64,000 nucleotides of DNA. It comes from Symbiodinium kawagutii. Its lineage: Eukaryota > Sar > Dinophyceae > Suessiales > Symbiodiniaceae. Positions 1 to 11,100 of the stretch are shown piece by piece. The stretch covers positions 552,238 to 616,237 of the forward strand of contig VSDK01022241.1 of the NCBI GenBank assembly GCA_009767595.1. The letters are read 5' to 3'. The notes below the pieces were generated by a model that was not told the DNA's origin, searched no databases, and saw only the letters and a program-made list of their open reading frames with translations. Position 1 is the stretch's first letter. The number at the start of each line of letters is the position of its first letter. Position numbers and translations under genes: made by a program.

Positions 1-541
1 CTAGACATGGATGCCAAGTCTCGGTGTTGCAAGTGTACCGTGTCACAAGCATAATATGCCAGAAGCCAAGGGGAATGGCGGCATCAGAGTTCGTTGCAGC
101 TGGGGAGGTAGAGGTACTGTACACAAAACTGCTATGCTTAACGTAGGTTTGGGCATAGTTGTTGAGCGAAAACATTTGCTTACAAGGACTTGCAAGATTC
201 GTTGGACTTTCAAAGATAGATGCATTGCCATGACTTGTATACTGGTGGACCAGGGTGGAATGTGTGATGGAGCCACGGAACAACATGTTTTTTTTGATTT
301 GGCAAAAGACTACTACTTCTGCAAATATAGCGTTCTAATGCGTTCTAACACTGTGTGTACAAAGTCGTTATGTCGTTGCTGTTTGCCAACTCAAGATTTT
401 GATGATCATAGACAAAGTTTGCATACCGTACACTTGGTACACACATAATATATTTAACATAGATTGTAAATATATATATATTGATATACATAGAAGAAGT
501 GTATCTACACTGGGATTGTTTCACTTTGGGACTTGCCCAAG

Positions 542-686
542 CTGCCATGGACGATGCTTGCCCTGCACCAGGCGGATTCCCTCCGATGCCTCATCGACAG
601 CCGGCGCAATCCACACATGCAGTCCTTGCCGCTGCATGACTCACAAGTGGAAAAGGGAACGCTGTGCAGCTTCGCGAACGGAGAAG
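542..686 (+). CDS. Candidate upstream exon, possibly of the MBD4-like gene
   Basis: A GC-rich island in AT-rich surroundings is open in one + frame (reads LPWTMLALHQADSLRC and onward, ending CSFANGE). It is bounded by CCCAAG before and by GAAG|GTCC after. It ends with one spare base, which fits the glycosylase exon if that starts at 1141. No family motif is recognised. Islands of similar quality elsewhere in this window turned out to be intronic, so the call is weak. Confidence 0.33.
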
Positions 687-1140
687 GTCCGTTTACAGGG
701 GCAAAACATTTGACCATCAATTGACCTGCAGTTGAGTTGAGCATTGAGAAACCAATAGTACTGAAATAATATGAAATAAATGGTCAATTGACCATTACTG
801 AACCATTGATTAAGCATCGATTAGCCATTAATCAAGCCATCTTTGCGCTGTGCGGGGGATGGGCGTTAACCGCAACGCAGCACCACCAATTAAGCATTAA
901 TCAACTATTAATAAGACGCATAAGCAACGATTGTTTTGTTCAACAACTCCACCAATTTTGGGGTCCCACTTAGACCCAGACATTGATGGTGCGAATGAGG
1001 ACGTCAAAATGGACACATAAGTCCGAAGATCGAATCAATCAGGGTCTATAGGTTTGCTATAAAGCCACAAATTGGATCTTTTGGGGAATGGTGATTTCAT
1101 TTCAAAAATCACCAAAAAGATTTCACTTTCAGCGCGGCAG

Positions 1141-1223
1141 TGGGTCCATTTCGGCCTCAGGTGCTTGAAAGCCCCTTTGGCCTCATCGAAGAATTGCTGG
1201 CCGACGAGCCCTGGCAACTCTTG
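1141..1223 (+). CDS. MBD4-like glycosylase, exon with the PW-LL core
   Basis: The frame reads VLESPFGLIEELLADEPWQLL, the conserved first helix of MBD4-type HhH-GPD domains. It ends in phase 0 at CTCTTG|GTGGGG. The 5' edge is uncertain: AG acceptors lie before 1131, 1141 and 1161, and 1161 would give the usual AG|G. Confidence 0.74.
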
Positions 1224-4200
1224 GTGGGGGTCCTTGGCTGGTTCAGGTGGCGAATTTGACCAGGTCGCTTCGTATGTGGCGGCACCCACCCCCGTTGTTT
1301 CCGAACGGGCCATGAAAAAAGGGTTTCATGGTGCAAAAACCTGGTGAGAGCCCAGCCCCAGGGATTCACTGAGCAATGAGCAATCGTGCCTCATGGTGGG
1401 TCACATACACTTCATGTTCTCGTGTTGATTCGTGTTCTGGATTAAACTGATAGTGTGTGTGTCCATGTTGTTTCATGTGTTTTTTTTGTCCATTGTTTGA
1501 GCGCCAAAATCATTTAGCACCGCGTGTGCGACCGCGCTTGTGCCTAGACCACCTGCATCTTGTTGAACAAGACTGGCCGAGTGGCCGGGGTCCTTGGAGC
1601 TGATCGGATCGCAATGGCCGCTCGTTGTGGACAATGCCGGTGGTGCTAGTCATGGGGGTACCCGGGTCCCTAGGGGCACCGGAGGTGCCCCCAGTCATAT
1701 CACTGGGGTAACTATGGTACTAAAGTCTTGGAGATATCCCCAGTTACCATCCAGTTTGTTAATGATGCTGCATAGAAATAAAGTCCAAGCATTCTTGGGG
1801 TTTCCTGTTTCGAGGAACACCCGAAGGATCGATAGGTGGTGGTCATCCGAATGGCTTTTGCAGGGGTCAAGAAACCAGTGACTTGACATCACCTAAAGGA
1901 CTGTGTCTTTGGTGCCAAGCCAAAGTCGTTGGCCAAAACTTGCCATGCACAGTGACCGCGATCGAAGACGACAGGTTTATGAAAACATCTCATTTCATCC
2001 TATGCCATTTCGGATTTCTGAGTGAACATCCCTACAGAAAACATAAGAGGCACCTTTGTTGGGATGTCGACCACAGTACCCATAGTTGCTATACTAGAGA
2101 CGAGCTTGAGGCCAAGTTGTTTGTTAGCAAGGCTGGGTGAACTGTCCAGGTGCCCCCGATCATTTCGGCGGCAAAAAGACCCGTAGATCACGGTCCAGAA
2201 AGAGAAAGATTCCAGAAATTGACTTGTCTCAAGGCTATTCTTGTTGGTGATTATGGACCCACTATTCATGTGGATCAAAGTGATGGTCTCAACACCAGGA
2301 ATTCGCGATCCCACCAATTGTTTGGGAGCAATCCATTTTGTCAATTGATGAGTAGGGAGATGGGATGAGGCAAGGATTTGAACACTCGCAATTAGATAGA
2401 TTCAAGCCATGACAATTGTACAACGCGGAACCGCCTGCGGATGTTCAGTCAGTGAATTTTGGGTCATCATTTGGCACCGCACACCCATTGCCGCCTTAAT
2501 GCTGGGAGGTCGTGGACCGGATGCTGCCGGAATTCCTGGCCATTTGCCCAGGCCTGGGTGCTGACGTGTCTCTTAGATGCAAGTTGCTATCAGCATGCAT
2601 ATCACATATAGGCATTATGATATTTATTGTAGAGGCTTTCTATAGTTTGACTTGGTTGGAACCAATCTGCCATCAGAAGTTTTGGAAACAGTTGAAACGG
2701 TTGACCTTTTGAGGCTGGATTGATCCAGCGATTGACCCTTGTGTCACTTGAGTTCGTTGTTTTCAAGTTTTCAACTGCAGTTGGTAGTGCGCACGTCATT
2801 ATCTTGACACTACCCCACTCCACCAACAGTTTCGCAGCCAGGGAGCGTGCAGTTTGTCTTGTTGAGATTATCATAGATTGAATCATCCATTGGCTAATCA
2901 TATAGTATCCTTAGACATTGAGTGTGTAACCATTCATTATAAACCGTGCAGGATGGCTTAGCCATGTATAAGTTTTTATGTTAGACATATTAATTATATA
3001 ACCGCTTCATCATATAGTGGTTTCTCAAAACAGGGGACCCCCCAAATCATCCATTAATAATCATTTTTAGTAATAAACCAACCATAACTTTGGGGTCCCC
3101 TATGGCTTGAGAAACCACCATATAGTTTCAACATGTAGCCATTCCTTCGCCATGCCTTTCTGGTCCTGGGGCACACGGTGATGACGACTGCGCAGGTCCA
3201 CGGGAGCTCGTGGACACGGCCCCCGAGGTGTTGCACAGGTGCGCAGCGCTGAGACGTCGGGTGCCTGGGACATGGGCAAAGGATCCATGGATCTATGGCT
3301 ATGGTACTATGGGTCAATATTAACCAACAAAAATAGCTGGTTTAGCTGATTAATGGTGCTTGAGTAGTTGATAATAATGGTATTAGCCAATGACAAGTAA
3401 TAATGATTAAGTAGTTGGTAGAGCTAAGAATGCTTAATAATGGTGATAACAGCTGGATATATCCCCAACATGAATGGTTAAGAATAGCTGGTTAATGGTT
3501 AGTGATAGGGGATAACAACCAACGATATACAATGATTTACAGTCAAATCAAAGTGATTAGTGTTTGTGAGGTGATATATATATATTCTTTTATATATAGA
3601 TATATAGATACATATATGTATGTGATATATTGTATTTATATTTAGTGAAATTGCGATGAAATATGTTTTTACATCTAAAAAGCAGAGTGAATATCTTTAG
3701 GGAAATTTATGAGGAATATGTTTATGAAGTGATATAGTGACCGTGATGGATTTTACAGTGATATACAGTGCTCGAGATTTTTATCATGAATGTTTGTGAG
3801 GTGATATACTATATATTGATCATTATTGATATACAATTGATCCATATGCTTTAGTTGTTTGTATTATATATATGGTCATATAGGCATCAAAGAGTTTGTA
3901 TTCTTTCCATGTGACTTATGTATTAATGCTATTTAGTTTCGCTTTGTATAGATACGTTATGTCCATCTTTAGCTCGCTCATGAAGTGATGGCTTTTGGGC
4001 ATATCCATCAGTGCCTGGGATGATCAAACCATTTGATTGGTATGGATTGGTCTGCTGGAAGCCACCAACCACTACTGTTGATGGACAAAGTCCTGTATTC
4101 CTTGGGGAGATTTAGGAAAAATATGGGACAACATCATCTTCCCATGTGTATGGATGTCCACATGTTTAAACCGCATGGGGCAGGATGGCTTAGCCATACA

Positions 4201-7200
4201 AAAAACGTGCAGATTTTCTATGATCACAAGCTCAGTGGGGGAATGTAGGCAGCGTGGGTAGCAAGACAGGCGTATGAACAGTATCCGAAAGCTAGGTGCG
4301 ACCTGGCATGTCAATGACATGGGTACAGCTGTTGGTCTGATCAAGCTATAGGGGGGGACCAGATCTCACCAAGGGTGGGTAAACATAGCATCATGGGCAT
4401 TGGAACCCACAAGCATCCTCAGTCATGATCACTACTGATAGGGAAACCCACCAGCTATGGTGCTACATCGTGACGTTGCCTTGGTTGTTTCTTGCTGAGT
4501 GGTAACCCCCCAGTTGTTGGTTAGGACTTGCCATTTAAAAAGGTAGACATATGGAGGCTTTATCAGTCATAGGAGTGCCCCCTGAAATAATCCTCTATAT
4601 AAACAATGGATAAACCAACCATTGTTGGGGTACCCCTATGGCTTGAGAAACCACCATAGCTTGCATAAGTGGCAGTTCCTCAAAGGTTACAACCTGAGTC
4701 AACAGGCCCTGGCGGGTACCACCCTGTAACCGCAACCATTGCACTGTGCCGCGAAGTGATCTTCCCGGCCAACAGGATTTTCCAGCCCTTGGGGCTGCAT
4801 CGCAAGCGCGTCCGGTGGCCAAGTGAGACTATGGCGAGCTGGGTCAAGCCGTTCACCAACCAATTTCATAGGGAGAATGACCAACAATCAGGGAACCAAG
4901 CTTCTCCTGCAATCTAACCAACCAATAATTAGGGATAATGATTAACAATCACAAGGAAAACAATGGTTCATGACAGGGGAACCAGGGAGGCTAAGGGTGA
5001 ACTGACCCACAGTCAAAGGTCCCCGGTGATACTATCACTCCTGCAGTCCTGAATTGTTCCATGCTCATCAACTTGAACGCCAAGGTCATGTTCGCACAAT
5101 GGTTGGTTGTAGGGGTGGTGAAGCGTTGATATATGGATGGTTGATGGTTGATGGTTGATATATGGTTGGTTGATGGTTGATATATGGTAACTCATGATTT
5201 TAGACACCTCACCCGTTGATGACCCGTCAACTTGCTCATCCCGAGGCCCGTATGCTGCGACGCTTCAGTGGCGAGTACATGGAGGCTCGCATGTTGAAGA
5301 ATTGTTGGCTGTGGTTTGACACCTGATGTCGTTGGTGTTTTGACCAGTCATTTTCATGTTGTTGTTGGAATTGGTTTGATAGTCATATACTCATACTGCA
5401 TATAGATTATACATGTGTTAAACAGAATTAAATAGACCCAATTGATGACCATCCATGACCAATGAAAAAGTACTGAACACATAATGGATTCCATGGAGGT
5501 ACATTTCGCAAACAAAGACCCATGGAGCAGTACTAATACCACATACCAGCTGGATCATCACCATCTAGGTGTGATCATGGCTCTCTTTGCCATTCCCTGT
5601 GTTTTCCATCGGCGACGAACCAATCTTCCTGGGTTGTTAGTACTGGAATACTTGGAGGGAGGTGTGCAACTCCATGAAGAACTGACCTGGCAAAGTCATC
5701 CAGAAATCATACCTTTACTCGATGTTGAGACATGTGCAAGGCATCTGGGTGGGTCAAGCCTGCGAGGGCGGCCAGAACCTGTGCATCCTTGTTATTCAAC
5801 GAGGTTTGAGCTATGACAGTGACAGGCTGAGAAAGAAGCTGATGGAGAAGCCATTCCCATCGAGCGAGTACGAAGGCAAGACTTGGGAGATTCTTCAGTG
5901 AGCCTGAAAGAGATTTGCAGAAGCAAGTATCCATAGGCATTATATGAGCAGAAGTCGGAGGAGTTGTGTATCGAGAGATATCTACATGCATCATATGAGC
6001 AGAAGTCTGAGTTGTTTGGACGCTGACTGCATGTCACATGATTTGCTTGAGTGTTTGATGCATGTTCATCCACGCTGCGCCTTGCTAACAAGCCAACACG
6101 TCACCGTCATTGGCTGATTGGTTTGACAGGGATATAAGTTCGTACCCTGGATTCCCTGATCATTCACTTGGAGCTTTCAAGGGGAGGGAAGGTGGTGAAA
6201 ACAAATCTACTGGTTTTATTTGGTTTTGAAAAATGCTCAATGGTGGTTGCTGGCTTCCGGGGAAAGCACTGAAGCTATCATTCAACATGATTCAACATGA
6301 TTCAGCATGATTGAGCACTTTTGATTCATGAAAATCATTGATCATTTTCAGGGCAATGGACTATGATTCAGCATGATTCCGCCTCATGATTGCTTGAGCA
6401 CATCCTGAAACAGCTGCCATTCGGTGCTCCGCAACAGGTTTCATGGAGTTGGCATCTCGGCGATGGCAGAGGCCATGTCTTGTCAGACATAGCCCCGGTA
6501 GACATGGAATCCCATTGGAATCCCAAAATCATGCAATACATGGGTATATCATCATGGTATATCCAATAGATAAAGACACTATATATCATTTATCTTTCAC
6601 ATTTTTGGCTACGTTTAATTCACTCCAGAAACTGTTGTCCTGGCTTGATCGAGAATCCGCTTTTGGTGGCGGGATCAAGGTTTTTGAGAAAAGGGTGTAT
6701 GATTCATGGGAGTTTAGACAGTTGGCATTCAACATCACTAAATTATGCTGTAGAGGCGGGTTGTTTTCAAGGTTCATTTGTCTCTACACTTGGAGCTCAA
6801 GTGTACGCCCTCCAAAAGCAGAAGTTTGCCGAAACACGAGATGGAACCGTACATAACTATACATAACCATAAAATCAGGTACACTGCAACTACCAATCAG
6901 TTCATGACCGCCAGTGCCCATTTCGGCATGGAAAGCTTCCGTCAACTACCACTACCTACCAAATCATGGTGCCACACGCATGAACCAGCCACTTTGGTTG
7001 GTGGTCGATACGGCTGACCAGTACCCATGTAGCCCCTCGACAAACCCTTGCGTGCCCCAGATTCGGAATTCAGCCATAATTTGGTGGGTTGAAGTGGGGG
7101 AAATGATTTGTGGCTTTTATTGGCCTCCGTGGTGACAGCCATTGATTCTGGGTACAGTTTGCTGATTCCCCATATCCACTGAGGCAAATATGCCAGCGAT

Positions 7201-7317
7201 GCTTACGAAATCTTTGTCCTCAAGCGGATCTCAAGCGTTCAGCCCACAGATGTCTACTTACGTTGGTGTCTGGGCCGGCGTCGTGGGGCCTTGTTGTTTC
7301 CCAAGGGAGTTGGTTAA
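1141..7317 (+). CDS. Split gene: MBD4-like helix-hairpin-helix DNA glycosylase (partial)
   Basis: At least eight short exons on the + strand join into an HhH-GPD base-excision glycosylase of the MBD4 type. Such enzymes remove mismatched T or U opposite G, or related damaged bases, in the nucleus. Landmarks in order are SPFGLIEELLADEPWQLL, then CILLNKTGR (human MBD4 has PWKLLIATIFLNRT here, the same spacing), VVDRMLPEFLAICPG, PRELVDTAPEVLHR, IFQPLGLHRKR, ARMLRRFSGEYM, FHGVG, and KYASDAYEIF followed by QPTD. The P-x-D Asp aligns with the catalytic Asp of MBD4. Most joins agree in phase. The start of the protein is not resolved; a possible upstream exon lies at 542-686. The 3' end is either a TAA at 7315-7317 or a further splice after 7261. 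The assignment is recognition by eye, not a search result. Confidence 0.78.
1548..1580 (+). CDS. MBD4-like glycosylase, LNKT exon
   Basis: Eleven codons read TTCILLNKTGR between a TGCCTAG acceptor and a CGA|GTGGCC donor. Joined in phase 0 to the previous exon it gives PWQLL-TTCIL-LNKT, matching the spacing PWKLL-IATIF-LNRT of human MBD4. Confidence 0.78.
2509..2557 (+). CDS. MBD4-like glycosylase, VVDRMLPEFL exon
   Basis: After GGGAG|G the frame reads VVDRMLPEFLAICPGL and ends with one spare G before GTGCTGAC. This is the amphipathic helix that follows LN-x-T in the family. An alternative donor at 2566 exists, but the 2557 choice restores phase with the next exon. Confidence 0.72.
3017..3119. 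mobile_element. Family A inverted-repeat element (MITE-like), flanked by ATATA
   Basis: Ends GTGGTTTCTCAAAA and TTGAGAAACCACC are inverted. Inside are GGGACCCC-type palindromes, AATCATCCA and AACCAACCA. ATATA lies directly on both sides (5-bp duplication). It lies 77 bp before a glycosylase exon. Confidence 0.85.
3196..3238 (+). CDS. MBD4-like glycosylase, PRELVDTAPEVLH exon
   Basis: The exon lies between GCGCAG|G and CACAG|GTGCG, a textbook pair of sites. It takes one base from the previous exon and leaves AG for the next. PRELVDTAPEVLHR aligns with the EVARTADWRDVSELL segment of MBD4 around the shared T-A. A family A inverted-repeat element ends 77 bp upstream. Confidence 0.68.
4587..4659. 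mobile_element. Family A element, right half
   Basis: GGGGTACCCCTATGGCTTGAG followed by AAACCACC with the AACCAACCA core is present; the left end is degraded. It ends 117 bp before the PLGLHRKR exon. Confidence 0.65.
4776..4809 (+). CDS. MBD4-like glycosylase, PLGLHRKR exon
   Basis: After CAACAG|G the frame reads IFQPLGLHRKR, a close match to the LL-PLGL-x-x-x-RA signature of the HhH-GPD fold. I place the donor at CGC|GTCCGG because the next exon then continues as ARMLRRFS. A GTGAG 13 bp further is an alternative donor that spoils the phase. Confidence 0.83.
4834..5013. mobile_element. Family C-like, longer and diverged
   Basis: The right part is family C-like (AAACAATGGTTCATGACAGG, GTGAACTGACCCACAGTC). 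The left end GGCGAGCTGGGTCAAGCC is only approximate. Confidence 0.5.
5246..5284 (+). CDS. MBD4-like glycosylase, ARMLRRFSGEYME exon with GC donor
   Basis: Thirteen codons lie between CCCGAG|G and ATGGAG|GCTCGC. They match the A-K-x-I-x-x-F-S-x-E-Y helix of MBD4. The donor is GC, a type known to be frequent in dinoflagellates. Confidence 0.82.
6410..6451 (+). CDS. MBD4-like glycosylase, tentative FHGVG hairpin exon
   Basis: The frame reads NRFHGVG up to G|GCATCT. Its spare G plus the GC that opens the next exon gives GVGKYASDAY, the helix-hairpin-helix G-x-G-K-Y motif. The 3' edge is convincing, with a GC donor. The 5' edge is not: acceptors after AAACAG (about 6414) or CAACAG (6437) do not clearly keep phase with the exon ending at 5284, so a further micro-exon may be missing. 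Confidence 0.45.
7184..7261 (+). CDS. MBD4-like glycosylase, catalytic Asp exon
   Basis: After CACTGAG|G the frame reads KYASDAYEIFVLKR and then SSVQPTDVYL. This corresponds to GKYGNDSYRIF and the HPEDHKL segment of MBD4, including the Asp two residues after Pro. It either splices at TTAC|GTTGG (7262) or reads on to TAA at 7315-7317, which would make it the last exon. Confidence 0.78.
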
Positions 7318-8183
7318 CAACTAGCCATTCACATGCAACCTCCGTTGCTTGGAACAAGGAGATTTCAAGATCCATGGAATCACAGAGAAAATCGAACGCC
7401 GCAATGGTTGTTGATCAGCTTTGCTCAGGGGATAAGAGTCTTTGGGTATCTTTGAGTTATGTTGTCCACGGCACAAGTTGTCCGGTGTGCATCTGTGAGG
7501 TCGCATCACATCCTATGCCTGATGTGTTTTTCTGTTTGTGTGCTTTGTCTAGAGAGAATAGATGAGAATAGATCATTGTTTGGACTTGATCATCAGCATC
7601 ATGAACCAGACCAGCAGCGCTACACTCCTGCTTTTCTTTGAGGTATCGAGAGGCAGCACTGAATAGCCTTGAGGCAAATGACTTAAATGACACGACAGAC
7701 TTTGCTTTCCAGCATTTGTGGCGCACGAAGGGAAGAGAGATGAAAAGACCGGGGCAAAGTGATGATGTATCGTGACGAGTTTGACTTTGGCCTTTGCTGA
7801 CATTATGCTGCGCGGCTGCCAAATTAGCTGCACAACCAGATTCAATCAGATTCAGATCATATGAAAATCAAGACAAAAAGCCTCAACAGGCGTATGAAAT
7901 TGTTGAACTTCCTGGATTTGGGAGGCACATGATGTTGAATTTCTGAAAGCACTGAAAATTGACTATCAAGCTTTTGAAGGAAACCCAACAACAACTTTTT
8001 GTGAGCTGCCCTCTGAGGTTTGATTGAGTTGTATAAGAATCATTGAGCCGATGTATTTGTTTCAGACAAAAAGTGCTTGAATTTCGTGTGCGAAACACCT
8101 GTCCTTTGCAGCTGACAAAGACAAGATAAACAAGAAAGTAGGCCAACAACTTTCCAAAGTACTGGCACTTGTACTCTGTAGCG
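7318..8183. other. Stretch without a supported gene
   Basis: I see no exon with family motifs and no element with inverted ends here. Opposing frames of about 60-120 codons exist on both strands and look like chance frames. If the glycosylase gene continues past 7261, its remaining exon would be expected in or beyond this stretch. Confidence 0.4.
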
Positions 8184-11100
8184 TGTGGTGCCAAGATTGA
8201 GAGTTTTTTCTGGTGGCGCATTCTTTGCTCAAGCCAAGTGGCGCACGGCATGTGTGAAGTTCCTTCAATGAAGGTTCTGACAAGGGGGAGGATGAAAGAG
8301 CTTTGATGAGGCTCACTATGATTTGAGTCCGCTCTTGGCCTTCTACTCCTTGTTACGCTGGCCACAGACCCCTTGTCACTCATGCCATGCGTGCCAAGTA
8401 GGTTTCTATGGTTCAGTGCGCAAGTTGCTTGGTAGCTCTTTGGTCGTTTGAACCCCATGGCAAAGCCACTTGAGAGCTGTTTCGGGCGCACTGCTGATAA
8501 GCTGCGTTGGGTACCAGGCGCCGTCAGTGTTTGCATCACCAGTGCAAATGATATCGGACTCAACCGAAGCGAGGGAATGAAAAAAGTCTAGCGCATCCTG
8601 TCAGCTGGCACGAACTAGAGCTTGTTGTTTGTATCAGTGTGCAGTGGTGATTCGAATGCAGCAGAGTTGTAGCTGAAAGACAGGCTGTTGACAGACTTTT
8701 TTGAAAAAACACTATTCTTGCTATAGCATGTTTTAGCATATTTTGTAATTATAGATGAATCATGATGAAGCAGTATCTCAGGAAAATGTGCTTCGTAATG
8801 CAGCAGTGCAGCATGTACTTGTACCTAACTCTCATCGTGCGATATTCAACTGGAAAAGAAGCCAAAGTCTCCAAGCGAAGAGACATAGCAATGAGATTGT
8901 GACCTTCAATGCTGTTTTTCATGTGCCATGAACAGGTTGTTTGAGCAGGGAGAGTCAAACAAATTCAGTGCTGTGCGATGCGGTGTGCCAAGATTGAGAG
9001 CTTTTTCTGGTGGCGCTTTTTTCTCAAGCCAAGTGGCGCACGGCATGTGTGAAGTTCCTTCAATGAAGGTTCTGACAAGGGGGAGGATGAAAGAGCTTTG
9101 ATGAGGCTCACTATGATTTGAGTCCGCTCTTGGCCTTCTACTCCTTGTTACGCTGGCCACAGACCCCTTGTCACTCATGCCATCCGTGCCAAGTAGGTTT
9201 CTATGGTTCACTGTGCAAGTTGCTTGGTAGCTCTTTGGTCGTTTGAACCCCATGGCAAAGCTACTTGAGAGCTGTTTCGGGCGCACTGCTGATAAGCTGC
9301 GTTGGGTATCAGGCGCCGTCAGTGTTTGCATCACCAGTGCAAATGATATCGGATTCAACCGAAGCGAGGGAATGAAAAAAGTCTAGCGCATCCTGTCAGC
9401 TTGCACAACCTAGAGCTACTTGTTTGTGTCAGTGTGCAGTTGTGATTCGAATGCAGCAGAGTTGTAGCGAAAAGATAGGCTGTTGACAGACTTTTTTGAA
9501 AAAACACTGTTTTTTGCTAGCATGTTTTAGCATATTTCGATATATTTTGTAAAGATGAACCATGATGAAGCAGCATCTCAGCAAAATGTGTTTCGTAATG
9601 CAGCAGTGCAGCATGTATGTGTACCTAACTCTACGTCGTGCGATATTCAACTGGAAAAGAAGCCAAAGTCTCCAAGCCAAGAGACATAGCAATGAGATGG
9701 TGACCTTCAATGCTGTTTTTCATGTGCCATGAACAGGTTGTTTGAGCAGGGAGAGTCAAACAAATTCAGTGCTGTGTGATGCGGTGTGCCAAGATTGAGA
9801 GTTTTTTCTGCCGGTGCTTTCTTTGCTCAAGCCAAGTGGCGCACGGCATGTGTGAAGTTCCTTCAATGAAGGTTCTGACAAGGGGGAGGATGAAAGAGCT
9901 TTGATGAGGCTCACTATGATTTGAGTCCGCTCTTGGCCTTCTACTCCTTGTTACGCTGGCCACAGACCCCTTGTCACTCATGCCATCCGTGCCAAGTAGG
10001 ATCTATGGTTCACTGTGCAAGTTGCTTGGTAGCTCTTTGGTCGTTTGAACCCCATGGCAAAGCTACTTGAGAGCTGTTTCGGGCGCACTGCTGATAAGCT
10101 GCGTTGGGTATCAGGCGCCGTCAGTGCTCGTGCATGACCAGTGCAAATGACATCGGACTCAAGCGAAGCGAGGGAATGAAAAAAGTATAGCGCATCCTGT
10201 CAGCTGGCACGAACTAGAGCTTGTTGTTTGTATCAGTGTGCAGTTGTGAATCGAATGCAGCAGAGTTGTAGCGAAAAGATAGGCTGTTGACAGACTTTTT
10301 TGAAAAAACACTATTCTTGCTATATAACATGTTTTAGCAAATTTCGATATATTTTGTAAAGATGGACCATGATGAAGCAGCATCTCAGCAAAGTGTGCTT
10401 CGTAATGCAGCAGTGCAGCATGTACGTGTACCTAACTCTACGTCGTGCGATATTCAACTGGAAAAGAAGCCAAAGTCTCCAAGCGAAGAGACATAGCAAT
10501 GAGATGGTGACTTTCAACCTGCTCAAACAACCTGTTCATGGCACATGAAGAACAGCATTGAAGGACCTTTGATCTTGTACCTCATCTGCCATGAACAGGT
10601 TGTTTGAGCAGGAAGAGTCAAACAAATTCAGTGCTGTGTGATGCGGTGTGCCAAGATTGAGAGTTTTTTCTGGTGGCGCTTTCTTTGCTCAAGCCAAGTG
10701 GCGCACGGCATGTGTGAAGTTCCTTCAATGAAGTTTCTGACAAGGGGGAGGATGCAAGAGCATTCACGAGGCTCGCTATGATTTGAGTCCGCTCTTGGCG
10801 TTCTACTCCTTGTTACGCTGGCCACAGACCCCTTGTCACTCATGCCATGCGTGCCAAGTAGGTTTCTATGGTTCACTGTGCAAGTTGCTTGGTAGCTCTT
10901 TGGTCGTTTGAACCCCATGGCAAAGCCACTTGAGAGCTGTTTCGGGCGCACTGCTGATAAGCTGCGTTGGGTATCAGGCGCCGTCAGTGCTCGTGCATGA
11001 CCAGTGCAAATGACATCGGACTCAAGCGAAGCGAGGGAATGAAAAAAGTATAGCGCATCCTGTCAGCTGGCACGAACTAGAGCTTGTTGTTTGTATCAGT

